Source: Chrysochromulina tobinii
Taxonomy: Eukaryota; Haptophyta; Prymnesiales; Chrysochromulinaceae
Length of the DNA: 18,806 nt
Direction: 5' to 3'
Assembly (NCBI GenBank): GCA_001275005.1
Contig: JWZX01000068.1
Location: 1 to 18,806, forward strand
The position numbers were made by a program, and so were the translations under genes. Shown here one piece after another: positions 16,260 to 18,806 of the stretch (position 1 is the stretch's first letter; each line of letters begins with the position of its first letter). The notes under the pieces are model-generated. The model was not told where the DNA came from. It made no database searches and worked only from the letters and a program-made list of their open reading frames with translations.

Positions 16260-16283
16260 CCAAATGACAAAGGGGACCACAAA

Positions 16284-18761
16284 ATGTCCGCGTTCATGCT
16301 GCCGCCGACGCTCTTGGAGGCGTACCCGTTGGCCGCTCTAGACAGCGCCCAACTGCCCACGGACAAGCGGCTCGCCAAGTGGGTTGCCAGCGGCTCTGAA
16401 CCCGAGCTCAGGCGGTTCAAAGGTTTCATCGACGTCAAAAACTACGGCGACGCTGGAGACTGTGCGGGCGAGATTGCCGGTGGCTGGTACCGCGCACACT
16501 CGGACTACAAGTCTGAAGTGTTGTGGCGCCGCGCTGACGTGAGCTGCCAGATATTGCACCTGCGCCGACAACCCGATCTGATCTCCCGCAAGGGTTGCGA
16601 CACGCTCATCAGAACGAGGCCGCACTCGCTCGTGGATGCACTGAACAGCCTCGCCGTCGCCGAGCGTGACGTCGCTGCCGAGGAGTCGGAGCTACCATGG
16701 GACGCGCGCGAGCGTCACTTTCGGCGAGCCGCCGAGGCCTACAAGCACATGCATGAGATGGCAGTGCGCTTCCTCTCTCACCCGAGGTTCGATGAGGCCG
16801 ACCGGGACGGGGTGAGGGTGTACGCGCAAAAGGCTCTCTACGGTCTGGGGCGGCTTCACATGGACCTGGGCGAGTGCTTGGACGCGCAGCTTTCCGTGGA
16901 AGCGGACCCTGTGGGTAGCATTCGCCTCGAGCGCCGGCTGGAGGCGACGCTCGCGGCGGCGCGCGCCCTACTCCTCCAAGCGCATCAGCATGCGGAGAGC
17001 TTACCCTCGAAGCGCGCTGAGCGCCGTGTCGATGCGCTCGTGCTGCTCGCGAATCTGCATCTTGAATGGGGTGAGCACGCCCATGCGCTCGGCTGCCTGG
17101 CGATCGCCGAGAAGCTGCAAGCACGCCTCCCCTCGAAGCTGGCTGCGGACGTGACTTACACAGTGGCCTCGGTCCTGCGCTCGCTTCGGCACTACACGGC
17201 CGGCGAGCTTGTGATCGCTGAGCCTCGCGTGGACGGCAGCAGCACTGTCTGGGCCTATCGTACGCAGCGGTACACCTCCGCGCAGGAGAAGGCCGAGGCG
17301 GCGATCTCGGCGATCGAGCTCGCATCGGAGGAGGAGAGCGGTGACGAAACCCTCAAGGCGCGCGCGGTGCACGACGCGTTTGATCTCGTCGTCCAGATTC
17401 GGCGCGAGGCGGGCGAGACGGAGGCGGCCGTGAGCGCCTCGCGCCGGCAAAAGGGGGTGCGCACCTTTGAGCTCTTGCCGGCCGAGCTGCGCCGCAAGCA
17501 CGCCGACGGTCATCAGCGCCTCAAGAAGATACACAAGAGTTCGGTGGCAGCCAAGGCGACGTACCATGCAGCCGCGCATGCGATCCGCGAGGCACTCGCA
17601 CACGTTTCCGCGGCACGCGAAGCGTCCGCCTCCGCCTCCGCCTCCGCACCGTCCTCCCCGCCGCGTGAGAGCCTGCCCGAGCGCCGTCCCGAGCGCCTCA
17701 GGGCCGCTCTCGACGGCGCTCTCGACGCGGCATGGGGGGCGGTGAAGGCCGAGTGCCTCGACGTCGAGATGGAGGCAGATCTCTCGGTGCGAGAGGTCGC
17801 GCTGCAAGCGCTCGCGGCGCTCTCGCACACGCCCCTCTGGCCGTCCGGTCCAGAGCAGTCGGCGCGGCTCGAGCGCCTGTGCCAGTGGCATGCGTTCATG
17901 GAGGAGCTGGGGGAGTTGGTCGGCAGCGGCGCACGGGTGGCTAACGCGCGCGCTTGGCTGGAGGCGGCACAGCAGCTCCACTCCGCGAAGGGCGAGGGGC
18001 AGGCGGAGACGGCCCGTGGCTTCTTCGCGCTCGCGAGTGCGCTTAGCGAGCAGGCGGATCGCACCGTGTGCCTCAGTGCGCTCGAGATGAAGACGGAGGC
18101 CGCCAAAGCCTTTGAGCAGGTGCTTCTGCTGACCGACGATGAGAGCACGCGGCTGGACGCGTTGGATAAGCTTGAAGGGCTGCTTGGGACGATTGCGGCC
18201 AAGGATGGCCGGTGGGTCGAGATGGGGGAGCGCGTCCGGCAGGACCTTGCTGCCGAAGCAAGTCGACGGCTGGGCGAGCTTGAGGGGCTGTGTCATGGCC
18301 GCCTCGTCCGTCCCGGTGAAGGGTCGCTGGTGACACTCGAAGCGACTGAGGCCCTTGCCAGGCAGGGGCGCGCGGCTGTGGGGTCGGCGCCGACAGTTGC
18401 AGCGAAAGGAGCTGGTGCCAGCGGGCGGGCGGGACAGCGAGACCCGTTGGGGCTGCGCCGCGACAGCAACCCGGGTGCGCCACCCGATGGTGGCGCTGGC
18501 GCCCTCCGCTGCCGTAAGGGCCACCTGCTCAAGCGAGAGAGGGCCATGCGAAGTCTGAAATGCGACGTGTGCTCCCGACGCATCGATGCGGGGGTGCTCG
18601 CGTTCTCATGCCAGCCTTGTGACCACGACATGTGCTTGGCGTGCGGCAATGTGCTGAAAGGAGCGCAGCGCCCGGCCACGCAGCCACTGATGAAGGCCAT
18701 GGCGATGCGCCGAGAGGCCATGGAGGTCGACAGCGGCAAGCATGGCAGATGCGAGGAGGAG

Positions 18762-18796
<35 letters not shown>

Positions 18797-18806
18797 GGAG
18801 GAGGAG
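16284..18806 (+). CDS. Helical (TPR-like) protein with C-terminal Cys/His zinc finger and poly-Glu run (3' end off the window)
   Basis: The start is ATG 16284 (MSAFMLPPTLLEAYPLAALD) in a good context (CACAAAATG), with an in-frame stop at 16239-16241 upstream. The frame is open to the window end, giving 841 codons so far. Most of the protein is helical with TPR-like stretches, for example VDALVLLANLHLEWGEHAHA and RVYAQKALYGLGRLHMDLGE, which suggests a protein-binding solenoid. Residues about 450-465 are a Ser/Ala/Pro linker (Ala-Ser repeat). Residues 743-787 form a Cys/His cluster: CRKGHLLKRE, KCDVCSRRI, FSCQPCDHDMCLAC. This pattern resembles ZZ- or C1-like treble-clef zinc fingers common in algal proteins. 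From 18753 to the end all 18 codons are Glu, a GAG/GAA microsatellite. No function can be named. A long minus-strand frame opposite it is a GC-driven shadow. Confidence 0.7.
18753..18806 (+). repeat. GAG/GAA triplet repeat (poly-Glu), cut by the window end
   Basis: Eighteen consecutive Glu codons, mostly GAG with two GAA, run to the last base. The true length is unknown because the window stops inside it. Confidence 0.85.

Larger units (their letters stand above)
16130..16283. promoter_or_regulatory. Compact divergent promoter between the ATG14-like and zinc-finger genes
   Basis: Only 154 bp separate the two preferred start codons. The region holds a 7-bp inverted repeat (16208-16224), a tiny upstream frame ATG CTT GTC TAA (16230-16241), whose stop is in frame with and upstream of the plus-strand gene, and an E2F-like site at 16252-16259. 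A second out-of-frame ATG at 16264 overlaps the plus-strand start. Confidence 0.5.

Noticed and set aside
17001-18524. Long open frame of 507 codons on the minus strand opposite the zinc-finger protein gene
   Set aside because: The product is Arg/Leu/Ala-rich with no folded-domain signature, and the plus frame has a good start, an in-frame upstream stop and a clear Cys/His finger. It is a GC-driven shadow.
1-18806. Mobile element, integrase, transposase, rRNA or phage-type defence genes
   Set aside because: No frame shows a transposase, reverse transcriptase, integrase or nuclease motif, and no terminal inverted repeats with target duplications were found.

Overview
The window looks like nuclear DNA of a GC-rich microbial eukaryote, most plausibly a marine microalga such as a haptophyte; the exact lineage cannot be fixed from the sequence. 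The reasons are: long GC-rich coding frames in eukaryotic protein families (ATG14/UVRAG, IQM-type calmodulin-binding, FAM227-like, filamin plus Sfi1-like repeats, ankyrin); at least one convincing GT-AG intron; AATAAA-type poly(A) hexamers; no operon logic or Shine-Dalgarno sites; many triplet microsatellites inside coding frames; and short AT-richer gaps between genes.

Layout. (1) 1-700, minus: 5' part of a secreted protein with tandem Cys-rich GCxDxxAxNY repeats, with a 324-nt intron. (2) 701-1340: AT-rich gap. (3) 1341-3341, minus: ankyrin-repeat protein. (4) 3554-4963, minus: FAM227-like (FWWh-domain) protein. (5) 4964-5258: divergent promoter region with a 16-bp perfect palindrome and a candidate 56-nt intron. 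(6) 5259-6572, plus: IQM-like protein. (7) 6573-7582: about 1 kb without a supportable gene, containing several short repeats. (8) 7583-11275, minus: large protein joining a filamin-type Ig domain to a long array of Sfi1-like Trp repeats. (9) 11450-14053, minus: disordered Ala/Ser/Asp-rich protein. (10) 14468-16129, minus: ATG14-like autophagy PI3-kinase subunit with a long GGS linker. (11) 16130-16283: compact divergent promoter with an E2F-like site. (12) 16284-18806 and beyond, plus: helical, TPR-like protein with a Cys/His zinc finger and a poly-Glu tail, cut by the window end.

The genes do not form an obvious pathway. Three touch cytoskeletal or Ca2+ biology by family: FAM227-like (its relatives are associated with ciliated organisms), the Sfi1-like repeat protein (predicted centrin binding) and the IQM-like protein (relatives bind calmodulin). 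The ATG14-like gene belongs to autophagy. No mobile element, rRNA, tRNA or CRISPR array was recognised. No clear new multi-gene system is visible. The most unusual items are the filamin/Sfi1 architecture with its recently duplicated repeats, the two divergent gene pairs with distinctive promoter motifs, and the ATG14-like protein with a GGS spacer.
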